Origin: Glycomyces salinus | GTDB taxonomy: Bacteria > Actinomycetota > Actinomycetes > Mycobacteriales > Micromonosporaceae | Reading direction: 5' to 3' | NCBI RefSeq assembly: GCF_016428645.1 | Contig: NZ_JAELXW010000065.1 | Span: 1-38,222 of the forward strand | DNA length: 38,222 bases | In this document: positions 7,451 to 17,293 of the stretch, one piece after another | Position numbering within the stretch: position 1 is the first letter of the stretch | How the letters are laid out: the number at the start of each line of letters is the position of its first letter | Made by a program: the position numbers and the translations under genes | The notes under the pieces: generated by a model | What the model was told of the DNA's origin: nothing | What the model saw: the letters and a program-made list of their open reading frames with translations, nothing else | The model's database searches: none

Positions 7451-10400
7451 TCAGTCCGGTAGGGTCGGTCATGCCGATTGGGTTGTTGTTGGCGTAGGCG
7501 TAGCCGTTGATTTGCTGGGAATCCGTGAAGTGCTGGATGGGGTCTCGGGAGATGAACCTTCCTGTAGTTGGATCGTAGAAGCGGGCTCCCATGCTGACCA
7601 GGCCGGTGGGGTCTTCTGTGCCGGTGTGGAAGCCTTGTTGGGTGGCTGTCCAGTCGACCGATTCGCCTCGGGTTTTGCCGAAGGGGTCTTGGCGGCGGTA
7701 GGTCAGGACCATCGTGGCGGCGCTGATCGCCCAGGCCGCTGTTCCCTGGTGGGTCGTTCCGATCCAGGTCAGGCCCTCGTCGGTGGAGCGGGTGGCGATC
7801 ATGTCCCCATTGTGGCTGTAGGTGCGCGTCGCATGCACGATGCCCTGCAGGTCGACCGAGATCTCGTGGCCGGCCACGAACAGGTTCTGGGCGCCGTCCG
7901 GGTCGATACGACCGATGCGGTTGCCCTCGCCGTCGTAGACCATGCTCGTCGTGCCCTCGTCATCAGTGATCGATGCGAGTTTGCCCTGCGCGTTCCAGTC
8001 CAGGGTCTCCGTGGCTCCGTCGATGGTCCGTTCGGTCAGGTTCCCGGCCTCGTCCCACGCGTAGTCGTTGGAGCCGGTCTCGGTGGTGACCGTGTCGATC
8101 AGGTGGGCCTCGGTGTCGGTGTAGTCGTACGTGGCGGTCTCACTGCCGCCTACGATGTCGTGCTGCGTGACCGAGGTGCGGTTACCAGTGACGTCGTAGT
8201 CGTACTCGGTCCAGTACGCGCCCGGACCACCGACGTCGTCGCTGTCAAGCGCGGCCTCGTCGACGCACTCGCCGGTCCCGGCCTGTGCCCAGGCATCGGT
8301 CAGCCGTTGCAGGTAGTCGTAGACGAAGCACTGCCGCTCCGGCTCGCCCGGCGAGTCCGTGACGCTGTCGGCAATCGAGGTTATGTTCCCGGCCTCGTCG
8401 TACTCGTACGACAAGTGCGCCACCAGCGGGCTGGAAACCGAGTCACGCGAGAGCCGGTGCTCGTCCACTCGCCGAGTGCCGTCCTCATACGTCCAGGTCT
8501 GATAGACCTTTTCACCCGCGACATCGCCCAGGACCCGCTGGGCCAGTTCACCCCAGGCCGTGTACGTCGCCTCGGAGACGTAGTCGACATCAGGCGTCCC
8601 GTTCTGGAACATGCCGAAGACGCGTTCGACCTGCCCCAGGTCGTTGTAGTGGTAGGCCACCGTTTCACTACCGATTCCCGAGACCTGCGGCAGATTGGTG
8701 TTGGACACCGAACCGTCCGGCAGGTAGAACTGCTGAACGTTGTAGGAACCGGCCAAGTCCTCTAGGCCGGAGAGTTCGGGGATCCACTGGGTCACCGACG
8801 TCGGTCGGCCCGCTTGGTCGTACTTGCGGACCTGGGTGATGATGTTCTGCCCGTCGACGATCGAGACCGACAGATAAGGCAGGCCGAGGCCGCCTTCGAC
8901 GCTGTCGTAGCGCCAGGCGTTGATCCACTCGCCGGTCTCCTCGTCACCCGCGAACAGGTTGCGCTTGCGGCCCAGCTCATCGTAGGTGGTGGTGAGGGTC
9001 TGACCCCTCGCGTCGGTCGTCTGGACCAACTGCCCGGCCACGTCATAGACCGCGGTGGTGGTGCCGGTGTCGGGGTCGGTGGCGCTGGTCTGGCGGCCCC
9101 GCAGGTCGTACTCGTACGACCATTCGTTGTCGGCCGGGTCGGTCACTGTCGCCAGGTTGCCGCGGTGGGTGTAGTCGTAGACCGTGGCATCGAACTCGCC
9201 CGAAGCGGTATCACCGTGGAAATCGCGTTTCTCGATCAACTCGCCTCGGGCGTTGGTGATCTCAGCGGTCGGCGTCGCCCCGTCTGGCGGGATTGTCGAG
9301 ACCATCCAGCCTTCGGTCGAACCGCCGTAGACCGTCTCGGTCGCATGCAGGATCTCCTGATGCGACATGAACTCCTCCAGCACCGGGCGGCCCGCGCCGT
9401 CATAGGTGTAGAAGGTGCGAGCCTGGTCCTCGCCTTGCGAGACGGCGACCAGACCGGTCCCGGGTTCGGCCTCGACATCCCAGTTCGGTCCGGAAGTCCA
9501 CAGCGTCAGACCACGGGTGTCGTACTCGACGCCGGTCACGAGCCTGCCGCCGACCGGGGTCGGAGTCTGCGTCTGGACCTCACGCAGCAGCGAGTCGTAC
9601 AGCACGACCCCATCGAGCCTCTGGGTACCGGAGGGCGTGACGGCGTAGCTGGTCACCGCCGACGGCTCGGTGTTCGAGACCTTGTATTCGTATGCGGCCG
9701 TCGGGACATCGGGGTACTCGGCCTTGTCCCACCCGGGCGCCCACGCGGCGACGGTCCGGCCCAGCGGGTCGTAGTCGATCTCGGTGACCCGGCCGTTGGC
9801 GTCTTCGGTTTTGACCGGAAGGCCCCTGGTCTGGTCGGAATACACGGTGGCCGCGTGGCCCAAAGGATTCGACGTCGTGACCGACTCGAGCAGACCGCCG
9901 TCGGCTGGAGTGTAGGCGGTAGTGGTCGTCCGGTCGAGCGCATCGCTGGCGGATATGACGCGGCCGAGCTCGTCGTAAGTCGCGCTCATCGTCTCGACCA
10001 GCTCCGGAGTACCGCCCTCGTAGGCGTCGACGACTTCGGTGGAGGTGAGCAGGCCCCGCGTGGGCTCGGCATCGCCGGAGGGGTCGCCGTCGTAGTGGAA
10101 CCGTGCGTCACTGACCAGGTCGTCGGGATAGGACGGGGTCTGGTCGCAGGCGACGGCCACGGTCTCGGTGCGGCCGGGCAGGTCGTAGCGGTTCGCTTCG
10201 GGGTTGTCGTTATACCAGGTGCGGGTGCATCGCTGGTCGTCGCCCACGTCAAGATCGCCCAGGTCGGAGACGGTCGTCGGGCGGCCGAGGTCGTCGAACT
10301 CGGTGACCGTGCGGGTGCGGCGCCAGGTATCGGAGTCCGCGTCGAGGAATTGACGGGAGTCGCTTCGTTCTTGGCCCACATACCAGGCCTTGACGCTGCC

Positions 10401-12470
10401 GCCGTCGTGCTCTCGTTCGGCGGCGAGGCTGGTCCAGTAGCGCGACACGCTGGAAGAGATGATGCCCGACTCGTCGAAGGAGGCCGTCTCGAATCCGGAC
10501 CCGGTCAGCGCTTCGTGGTCGGCGACCGTGTTGCCTTCGGCGTCGGTCAGGTCCACGCTCATCGTTCCGGTGCCGTCGGCTGCGGTCGGTTGGCCGTCCA
10601 TGCCGCGGTAGTAACGGGTCCGCTCGGTCAGTTGCGGTCCGTCGTTCGCATCGCCGGTCTTGGTGGTGACTTGGGCAAAACCGCGCCACTGGTTGAATGT
10701 ACGCAGGTCATCGGCGGTGTGCTCCGAGTCATCCCAGGCCCAGAGTTGCGAGGTACCGCCGCCGGAAGAACCGTAGGTGTAGTGCGTGCGCACCGGCACC
10801 TGCCCGCCCGTGGTGTCGAACTCGGCGACCTGGGTGACCACGTACTTGTGGAACCACTCTTCCTCGTTGCCCTCGTCGGCCAGCACCGGATAGCAGCGCT
10901 GGTCGTTGGCGGTCGCATCGGGCAGGTCGTCCCAGACGCACTGCGGTGAGGAGTACCAGATGCCGGTGACCGAGCCGGTCTCGGAGACGATCGCGGTCAT
11001 GCGGGTGCGCCACATCGACGGTGTGCCCTCGGAGTGCTCGACCCGGTTGGGGAAGGCGATGCCGGCGAAGGTGACCGGCGGGGTCGACTCAGTGCCGCCC
11101 ACGTGACCGGTGTGCTGGATCGACTTCAGCCACAGCACGGTGTCTTCGCCGTCGCCGTAGTCAAGGAACTCCTGGGTCAGGGCCCACGAGTCGACCTTGG
11201 TGAACGATCCAGTGCCGTCGGGCACGTGCGTGGCGATCTCGGAGAGCCGTTTGGACGAGAAGAACGCCGGAGCCAACTGGTCGGTGCATGGGGCGAGGCC
11301 GCAGTCGGTGTCCCAGGGGGTCTCGGGCCAGCTGTCCTCGATCGGATCGTCGCCGTCGTAGCAGTCCGACTCGCATCGGTCGGTGTAGTCGAAGGTCACC
11401 CGTCCCGCCTGGACGGTCTCGTCGTCGGCGCGGAGCCCGTAGTCGATGCGGTCCAGCCGCACCGAGCGGTCGAACACGGCCCGGTTCTCCTCATCGGCCG
11501 CCGCACCGTAGTGGCCGGTCTCGGCCGTCCATTCGAACCGGGCCCGGTTGCCGTGGACGTCGGTGATCTCATCGAGCATCCACCGGTACGCCTGGGAGCA
11601 GTCCGAGCCGGCGAAGTCGTCGGCTTTGTAGCATGCTTCCCCGGAGTGGTTGCCGAACACCGGGACCGTCAACCGCGAATCGGTCTCCCCCGCGCGTCCG
11701 GCGAAGGTGTACTCGGTGCCGTCGGCGGCGGTGAGGCGCCACCGTTCGGTAGTCGCCTCCGAGGCCGAGGCGGGATCACCGAGCCGTTCCACCTTCCAGT
11801 TCGGGTCGGCCGCGGCCACCCATTCACCGGAGTCGTCGTCGAGCACCAGCGGCGAGTTGGTCCCGTTGAGCACCAGCGTGATCGACGGCGAATCGCCGTC
11901 CCAGCAGCGGTCGGCTGTCGCCGCGGGAGTGTTGCCGCCCTCCTCGGAAGCGCAGGACGCATAGGTCCGCTCGATGTAGCCGGGCGTGTAGGACCAGCCG
12001 TCGCCGATCACACCGGCCTGGTTGTTCGACGAGGACGTGTGCCCGTCGACGGCCTGCGAAGAGTACGACAGACCGACAGAGGGCACCGGTCCCTCGGCCG
12101 GCGGAAGCTCGATGCCGTAGCCGTAGTTGAACGAGCCGGTCGAACCCCCTTGCGACCACGAGCCCGCGTGCGACAGGTCCGTCGCCGACCAGTCCCCCTT
12201 GGCGCTCGAACCTCCAGAGCCACCGGGCGAGGGGACCTCGATCTTCCCCGACTCGGTCGCCAGCCCCTGCTCGATCAGGTCCACCGGCGAGGCCGGCACC
12301 GGAGTGGTCGAGACCGGCGTACCCGGGTCGGGTTCGGTCGCGCCCGATTGCGCCTGGGCCGGCGTCTGGTAGGCGAACAGCGCCGCCGCGGCGGTCACGG
12401 CCACCGCAGTGAAGTAACGGACGGCGGTCGTGCCGCGCTTGCGCCAAGTGGTCGAGGAGTGCAGATCCAT
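6594..12470 (-). CDS. Secreted Rhs/YD-repeat polymorphic toxin with glycine-rich C-terminal tip
   Basis: A giant secreted protein (about 1958 residues from this start). I chose the ATG at 12470 because GGAAAGG lies seven bases upstream and the product opens with a clean signal peptide: a WRKRG basic region, a TAVAVTAAAALF core and AQA. An alternative GTG at 12527 overlaps the upstream stop in a GTGA pattern. The body is a chain of YD repeats (YDELGR, YDPLGR, YDEAGN types) that form a hollow beta-cocoon in this family. The Rhs core ends with ARFYDPTTGRFISRDP and the DPTGL motif at about 7450. The last ~285 residues are the variable toxin, lower in GC, ending in two glycine-rich hydrophobic stretches and CGCKPEE. 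No enzyme motif is seen there. Pore formation is a guess. Confidence 0.9.
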   Translation of the reverse strand: MDLHSSTTWRKRGTTAVRYFTAVAVTAAAALFAYQTPAQAQSGATEPDPGTPVSTTPVPASPVDLIEQGLATESGKIEVPSPGGSGGSSAKGDWSATDLSHAGSWSQGGSTGSFNYGYGIELPPAEGPVPSVGLSYSSQAVDGHTSSSNNQAGVIGDGWSYTPGYIERTYASCASEEGGNTPAATADRCWDGDSPSITLVLNGTNSPLVLDDDSGEWVAAADPNWKVERLGDPASASEATTERWRLTAADGTEYTFAGRAGETDSRLTVPVFGNHSGEACYKADDFAGSDCSQAYRWMLDEITDVHGNRARFEWTAETGHYGAAADEENRAVFDRSVRLDRIDYGLRADDETVQAGRVTFDYTDRCESDCYDGDDPIEDSWPETPWDTDCGLAPCTDQLAPAFFSSKRLSEIATHVPDGTGSFTKVDSWALTQEFLDYGDGEDTVLWLKSIQHTGHVGGTESTPPVTFAGIAFPNRVEHSEGTPSMWRTRMTAIVSETGSVTGIWYSSPQCVWDDLPDATANDQRCYPVLADEGNEEEWFHKYVVTQVAEFDTTGGQVPVRTHYTYGSSGGGTSQLWAWDDSEHTADDLRTFNQWRGFAQVTTKTGDANDGPQLTERTRYYRGMDGQPTAADGTGTMSVDLTDAEGNTVADHEALTGSGFETASFDESGIISSSVSRYWTSLAAEREHDGGSVKAWYVGQERSDSRQFLDADSDTWRRTRTVTEFDDLGRPTTVSDLGDLDVGDDQRCTRTWYNDNPEANRYDLPGRTETVAVACDQTPSYPDDLVSDARFHYDGDPSGDAEPTRGLLTSTEVVDAYEGGTPELVETMSATYDELGRVISASDALDRTTTTAYTPADGGLLESVTTSNPLGHAATVYSDQTRGLPVKTEDANGRVTEIDYDPLGRTVAAWAPGWDKAEYPDVPTAAYEYKVSNTEPSAVTSYAVTPSGTQRLDGVVLYDSLLREVQTQTPTPVGGRLVTGVEYDTRGLTLWTSGPNWDVEAEPGTGLVAVSQGEDQARTFYTYDGAGRPVLEEFMSHQEILHATETVYGGSTEGWMVSTIPPDGATPTAEITNARGELIEKRDFHGDTASGEFDATVYDYTHRGNLATVTDPADNEWSYEYDLRGRQTSATDPDTGTTTAVYDVAGQLVQTTDARGQTLTTTYDELGRKRNLFAGDEETGEWINAWRYDSVEGGLGLPYLSVSIVDGQNIITQVRKYDQAGRPTSVTQWIPELSGLEDLAGSYNVQQFYLPDGSVSNTNLPQVSGIGSETVAYHYNDLGQVERVFGMFQNGTPDVDYVSEATYTAWGELAQRVLGDVAGEKVYQTWTYEDGTRRVDEHRLSRDSVSSPLVAHLSYEYDEAGNITSIADSVTDSPGEPERQCFVYDYLQRLTDAWAQAGTGECVDEAALDSDDVGGPGAYWTEYDYDVTGNRTSVTQHDIVGGSETATYDYTDTEAHLIDTVTTETGSNDYAWDEAGNLTERTIDGATETLDWNAQGKLASITDDEGTTSMVYDGEGNRIGRIDPDGAQNLFVAGHEISVDLQGIVHATRTYSHNGDMIATRSTDEGLTWIGTTHQGTAAWAISAATMVLTYRRQDPFGKTRGESVDWTATQQGFHTGTEDPTGLVSMGARFYDPTTGRFISRDPIQHFTDSQQINGYAYANNNPIGMTDPTGLTPGFINGQSCIDGDCSYHNGDGSPKTREQCQQVKCGQGYGTGATTSSQYTGGSGPVYGPHIYPEVTPEEIETLFGAEVLDVGGLAAWNDAYYAGHTGTWEITLDWDSDHYAQMKFLQGTSCHKDMDICVGDEFLVLLSITLLRKDGSGSQLAYENPNAMNVMSIAAAPSNSGEIPGLDAGDYGSSNTVAGVFADLVGSQEFGTLSNAAKFFPAVGVAVDTGVNYASGYSTGHAIGKATTMGGVGVGVGLIAGAFCVWTCSAAIGVGSAFVAGWAYDEICGCKPEE

Positions 12471-12523
12471 CAGGGGGCCTTTCCACGTTCGAGAGGCTGG
12501 TCTTGCGGGGAGGGGTTCCTGCG

Positions 12524-15500
12524 TCACAGATCCACGGGGGGTTCCTCACTGTCTTCACACTCGGCGTTGTTCGGGTCCTTCTCGAACTCGGGTCGCTGAG
12601 CGGCGAGTGCCGCGATGGTCAGCGGATCAAGCGCTCCCGACCAGGTCTGCACCTGGTCGATGCCGCCGACCATCCGATTGGTCACGGCCCCCTCCAGTTC
12701 GGCGGCACCGATCGTGAACGATCCGTCTGCGTGCCACGGGGAGTTGACGACCGGTGCCTCGCCTTGCAGTTCGCCGTCGACAAAGAGACGTATGACACCG
12801 GCACCGAGATCGACCTGCCCCACCAGGTGGTACCAGCGACCCAATTCCGTCGACTGGTCGATGTCCGGGGGCTCGTGAGCGACTACCCGCGTCCATGTGC
12901 CGGTGCCGTCGCTGTTCTGCGGCATCGAGAACTGGAAGACTCCGTCGAGCGGGCTGTAATTGAGATTGAAGGCCCCGTAATCGCCGCCGGTCTGGGAGGC
13001 GATCGTCCGGTAATCGTCCAGGTTGTCGACTCTCGCCCATGCGGCGACGGTGAACGAGTCATCGGTGGTGATCACTGGGCCCGCTGTCTCGGCGTGACTG
13101 GCGCCGTCGAGCGCCAGACCATAGGCCGCCCAGCATTCGTTCCAACGGTCGACCTCCCACGAGGGGTCCCCGTCAAAGGCCAGGTCGTTCGATCCCCAAC
13201 CATCGGTTCCCTGGGCCTCCTGTCCGAGCGCCCACGTCGAGAGCCGCTCGACATGCGAGGCCGCGACCTCGTCGGCGTCGAGTGCGCCGCGCCAGATGCG
13301 GACGTCGCTGATCGCGCCCTCCCAGTGCGCGCCTCGTGAACCGTCGGCCAGGCCGGAGCAGCCCACGACGAACTCCGACGCCCGCCATGGCGCCCAAGAG
13401 TCGGCGATCATCCCCTCATCGGAGAGGTCACCGTCGACGAACAACTGGAGTTCGTTGTTGTCCGGATCCACGGTCACGGTGATCTGCGTCCAAGCTTCCT
13501 GGGAGGCGACCTCGGTGCTGGCCGCTCCTTCACTCCAAGCCGGATCTGCGGCGTCGGAGTCGGTGACCGACAAGTTCCACCGATTAGTGGAGGCGTTGTA
13601 CTTGGCCATCACCGAGAACGACTGTGCCCCGTTGAAACTGAATACGCGCGGGTGCGAGACCACATGATCGTCATCCAGACGGACCCAGGCCGACACAGTG
13701 AAGGCCGCATCAGTGCGCACCGGCACCGTCCCGGACGTCGGGCAGGAGGTCCCGTCGAACTCAAGCGCGCTCTCCTCGCGCCCGTACTGGTCCGACAGCC
13801 ACACCGGGGACGCCGGCATCGAGGTCAGGTCACTGCCGCGCCCCGAATGGTCGGTGCCATCTCCGCGCAGCGGATACCATGCCTGCAACGCCGAGGGCAT
13901 AACCACACCTCCCGTCAGTTCGCCAATCTGCTCGGCGGTGAGCACGCCCTGGAAGATCACCGCATCATCGACCGCGCCGGTGAAGTGACCGAAGCTGCCG
14001 CTGCTACTGGTGATCCCACAGCCGATCGAATACGTGCCGGTTGCCTCCCATGCTTGGTAGGTCCACGGCCTCGACGCCTCCAACGAGCCGTCGACGTAGA
14101 CGCGCATCCGCTCGGCGACCGCGTCGTAGACGGCCGCCACATGCGTCCAAGAGCCGTACTCGGTCACCGACGCATCGGCCAGCAACCTCACGCTTTCACG
14201 CTCACTCGCATCGGCCGAGAACATCACCGCACCCCAACGCCCTTCGGGAGTGAGCACCAGCTTCATATTGCTGGAGACCTCTCCGGCCACATCCATGACC
14301 GCGACCTCGGCAGTAGGAGCGGCATCCACATATACCCATCCTGCGATGGTGTAGGAATCGGTCGTGTCGACCACCGGGGCACCAGCGGCGAGGCACGTGT
14401 CGGCCGTGCCGTCGAAGACTGCGGCCGCATCTGCCCGGCCGGCCTCATCCGCGCCGAAACTCTCAGTACCGACCGCGGCCAGCTCACGGCCGCCGCCGTC
14501 ATCGAGCAGGTCGCCGTCGAACCGCCAAGCCCCGACCGCCTCGATTGGTTGGACGGCGATCGTGGTGAACCAATGTGCAGTCGGACTTGATGTGTTTCCA
14601 GCCGTATCGACCGCCCAGACTTGCAGCACATGATCTGTTGAACCTGTGGTCGGGGTGACGGTCACCTTCGTCTGACCGTCGGCGGCAGAGACCGACTGCC
14701 GGGTCTGCCCCTCCAGGGCGTACTCGAATGCGGTCACTCCGTCACCGCCGACAAGCTCGAATTCCACCGGATCGCCAGGTAGTGGCTGATCGGTCACTTG
14801 GACCACGTCGGGCGGTTCGGGTGCGGTCGTATCGACCTCGATCCAACAGTAGCTAGACCACACGCTGGTCCTGAACGAATCTACTGTGCGCGCCCGCCAT
14901 CGATACACCCCATCAGCCCCGGTCAATCCCGACAGCACCCGAGTGGCCACCTCTAGCCCCTCGGGGCCGGCCTCGTCCCACTCAGCCAGCAGGGTGCCAG
15001 CCTCGTTGTAGAACCCGAACCGGGTCTCGACCGTGCCCCCATCGGGATCATGCGGCGTGGCGAACAGCTTCGGAACCGCCGTGGTCACCGGCGTCGGAGA
15101 CGTCTGAGTCCCGCATCCGAGTCCTTCGGTGGATGTCTCCGTCGGTACCTGCGGAAACTCGCTGACCCGGAAATAGCACCGGCTCGACCACTCACCGTTC
15201 AGCGCGGACTCACTGTCGTAGTCGCGGATCCGTGCCTTCCAGTAGTAGATCTGCCCCCGCACCAGCGATCCGCTAAGCATTGTCTCTGAATAAGCCGTAC
15301 TCTCGGCCACAGCGGCCACATGCAGGTCAGCGACCACCTCGTCCTCGCCGGCCACCGGCTTGACCACACGGAAGTCCATACGCGCGTTGGCTGTCAGGTT
15401 GTCGGGCGTCTTGGCCTCAAGCACCGGTGTCAACGTGTCGATCATCGTGCCCGGGCTCGAACTCGAGCAGTTCCCGCCCTCGAGCTTGAGGCTCGTCGGC

Positions 15501-16936
15501 TTCCCCGCCGCGTGCGTGACCAGCAGCACCGCCGAATCAGGATCCATCTTCCGCCACTGGAACTTGTCGCCCTCATCGTCGGAGACCACCACGAAGGGCG
15601 CCGTATTGGCGCCACCACTCACCAGCGACTCGATCCGCCGCTGCAGCGCACTGCTGTTCCAGGCGATGGTCTGGTTGCTTTCATCGTAGTTCTCATTCGA
15701 TGTTGGCACCGAGTCCTTCGCCACCCTGCCGACTACCTTCTCGTCGAAGGTGTTGCCAAAGGTCGCCGTGTCCGGGTCGAAGAAGTCCATGGCGACCAGA
15801 TGCACGTCATAGGACCTGCCCGCCCCGGCGGTATGCGTCTGCGTGACCCATACCCCTGCATCTCGGATATCGCGTCCGGTCAGCGACTGCAGGCCGCTGA
15901 AGATCATGCCCGCGCGCCAGTACCCGAGCGCAGGGTCGTCCTCCCAGGCTTGGAGTCCAGAGCACATCACCGAGCCATTGCCGCACTGGATCTCGTTCGC
16001 GTAGCTCTCGCCGTACAGGAAGTTAGTCCATGAGACCGAGGTGTCCCGGAATTTCGGGTCGATGTAGATCGGAAACTCGACCTCCGGATCGGCCAGAAGT
16101 TCAAGGTCGGGGACAACCGTCAGCGAATCGGAATCCACCTCCAACTCCATCGAGGCCGCCCGGGGCGGCGCTTCGGCGCCGTCGTCGGAGGAGTCCCACA
16201 TCCACGGCTCGGCAACGCTGTAGGCGACCTCACCCGCGGCGTCGGCCAGCGCGGCAGTGTCAGCCTCCGCGTCCGCGTGCACTGACAGTCCCTCTGTGGC
16301 CAAGCCCAACTCGATCCTTTGCAAGGACGGGTTCTCTGCCGCCTCCGGGGTTTTCACGACCAGTGCATAGGAGAAATCTGCCACTCCCGCATACACTTCG
16401 AGATCCACCTGGGGCAACACATTCGGGTACACGACGGTCGCTCTCTCGACCTCTGGTTCGGGCAGTGGCTCCGGCCACGACAGCGATACCGACTCGCCAT
16501 CGGCGTTGACCGCCGTGACGAACTCGCGCTCGCCTTCGGCCCCGAACTCCAGGTTCGAAACCGTCGCCGTCGTCTCGATCCCGCCGTCTGTGGCGACCAC
16601 GTTCGCATCAGCCTCGACCCACTCGCCGTCCTCATCCGGCACCCATTGGGGAACTGCCGAGAACTCGGTGGCCACCGTGCCATCGGGCTGCGCGAACGAT
16701 CGGCTGGTGTAGCCCTGGGAGTCATGGATCAAGACTTCGGTGCCGCACGCGGCCGCCAACTCCAGGGCGGCCGATTCGCCGCGCTCCTGCAGTCCATCGG
16801 CAGGGGCATCGCAGTCGAGACCATCGGATTCCTGCGCAAATGCCGGGCTCACCGAGAGCGTCGCGGTGACGATCCCGGCCGTCAGTGCAGTGATCAGGGC
16901 ATGTTTGAGCGTGCGGGGAGAGTGCGGGGTCTTCAC
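12524..16936 (-). CDS. Secreted LamG-domain protein upstream of the Rhs toxin
   Basis: A 1470-residue secreted protein. The GTG start has GAAGG seven bases upstream. The signal peptide (residues 1-34) ends AFA before QESD. Residues about 290-400 resemble a DNRLRE-type region (YIDPKF, then WRAGMIFSGLQ). About 480-760 holds fibronectin-like segments with conserved W and C residues (YYWKARIRD, YRWRARTVDSF). Three LamG/concanavalin-like repeats follow, recognised by YTIAGWVYVD (near 866), FTVSAWVRLD (near 1082) and FTVAAWARVD (near 1295), each followed by a strand like LFVDGEL. The C-terminus is acidic. The same arrangement, a DNRLRE-LamG protein directly upstream of an Rhs gene, is common in actinomycetes, and the stop overlaps or sits 53 bp from the Rhs start. 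It probably helps export or cell-surface binding of the Rhs protein. Confidence 0.87.
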   Translation of the reverse strand: MKTPHSPRTLKHALITALTAGIVTATLSVSPAFAQESDGLDCDAPADGLQERGESAALELAAACGTEVLIHDSQGYTSRSFAQPDGTVATEFSAVPQWVPDEDGEWVEADANVVATDGGIETTATVSNLEFGAEGEREFVTAVNADGESVSLSWPEPLPEPEVERATVVYPNVLPQVDLEVYAGVADFSYALVVKTPEAAENPSLQRIELGLATEGLSVHADAEADTAALADAAGEVAYSVAEPWMWDSSDDGAEAPPRAASMELEVDSDSLTVVPDLELLADPEVEFPIYIDPKFRDTSVSWTNFLYGESYANEIQCGNGSVMCSGLQAWEDDPALGYWRAGMIFSGLQSLTGRDIRDAGVWVTQTHTAGAGRSYDVHLVAMDFFDPDTATFGNTFDEKVVGRVAKDSVPTSNENYDESNQTIAWNSSALQRRIESLVSGGANTAPFVVVSDDEGDKFQWRKMDPDSAVLLVTHAAGKPTSLKLEGGNCSSSSPGTMIDTLTPVLEAKTPDNLTANARMDFRVVKPVAGEDEVVADLHVAAVAESTAYSETMLSGSLVRGQIYYWKARIRDYDSESALNGEWSSRCYFRVSEFPQVPTETSTEGLGCGTQTSPTPVTTAVPKLFATPHDPDGGTVETRFGFYNEAGTLLAEWDEAGPEGLEVATRVLSGLTGADGVYRWRARTVDSFRTSVWSSYCWIEVDTTAPEPPDVVQVTDQPLPGDPVEFELVGGDGVTAFEYALEGQTRQSVSAADGQTKVTVTPTTGSTDHVLQVWAVDTAGNTSSPTAHWFTTIAVQPIEAVGAWRFDGDLLDDGGGRELAAVGTESFGADEAGRADAAAVFDGTADTCLAAGAPVVDTTDSYTIAGWVYVDAAPTAEVAVMDVAGEVSSNMKLVLTPEGRWGAVMFSADASERESVRLLADASVTEYGSWTHVAAVYDAVAERMRVYVDGSLEASRPWTYQAWEATGTYSIGCGITSSSGSFGHFTGAVDDAVIFQGVLTAEQIGELTGGVVMPSALQAWYPLRGDGTDHSGRGSDLTSMPASPVWLSDQYGREESALEFDGTSCPTSGTVPVRTDAAFTVSAWVRLDDDHVVSHPRVFSFNGAQSFSVMAKYNASTNRWNLSVTDSDAADPAWSEGAASTEVASQEAWTQITVTVDPDNNELQLFVDGDLSDEGMIADSWAPWRASEFVVGCSGLADGSRGAHWEGAISDVRIWRGALDADEVAASHVERLSTWALGQEAQGTDGWGSNDLAFDGDPSWEVDRWNECWAAYGLALDGASHAETAGPVITTDDSFTVAAWARVDNLDDYRTIASQTGGDYGAFNLNYSPLDGVFQFSMPQNSDGTGTWTRVVAHEPPDIDQSTELGRWYHLVGQVDLGAGVIRLFVDGELQGEAPVVNSPWHADGSFTIGAAELEGAVTNRMVGGIDQVQTWSGALDPLTIAALAAQRPEFEKDPNNAECEDSEEPPVDL

Positions 16937-17293
16937 TTGTCAGCCTTCAGGTGGGGGCACGAGGGCTATGGGTTCGATCCAGGACTGGCTGTGACCGAAA
17001 CCGAGGCAGACGTTAGCAACATTCTGGACTTGACGCAGCCCCTCGAATCTCTCGCATCGCTTCGACCGGATTCCCAAAGGGCCTCAAGCCGACTTCGAGC
17101 TGCGAACGTAACGATTTAATAACGACCTGCTCTTGGTCGCCTATCGCCCGCATCCCCCACGTCACGGGCGGCGAGTCGGTGCGAACGATCATCGGCGCGC
17201 TGGCCGTCCACCACCGGTCCGAGCGCACAGCAGCAGATCCGCACCGGACTCGCCCCAGGTCCTGACCCACACGGATCGTAGGCGTGACTCCTG
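16937..17293. other. Spacer of about 360 bp upstream of the LamG gene
   Basis: No gene is supported. The spacer should hold the promoter of the LamG-Rhs-immunity unit (minus strand). I found no clear -35/-10 pair; the most AT-rich part is near 17115-17121. Open frames crossing it are shadows of the neighbouring lipoprotein gene. Confidence 0.5.

Noticed and set aside
8814-10949. 711-codon plus-strand ORF (also 7341-8765 and 11034-12599)
   Set aside because: They are antisense to the Rhs gene, whose minus-strand frame has signal peptide, YD repeats and Rhs core. The plus-strand products have no motifs or ribosome sites; they are GC-driven shadows.
12471-12527. Longer Rhs start (GTG overlapping the LamG stop)
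   Set aside because: It would put 19 extra residues before the signal peptide and has a poor ribosome site; the ATG at 12470 has GGAAAGG at good spacing. The GTGA overlap keeps it possible.
13652-14590. 312-codon plus-strand ORF inside the LamG gene region
   Set aside because: Antisense to a well-supported secreted LamG protein; composition is His/Arg-rich and low in complexity.
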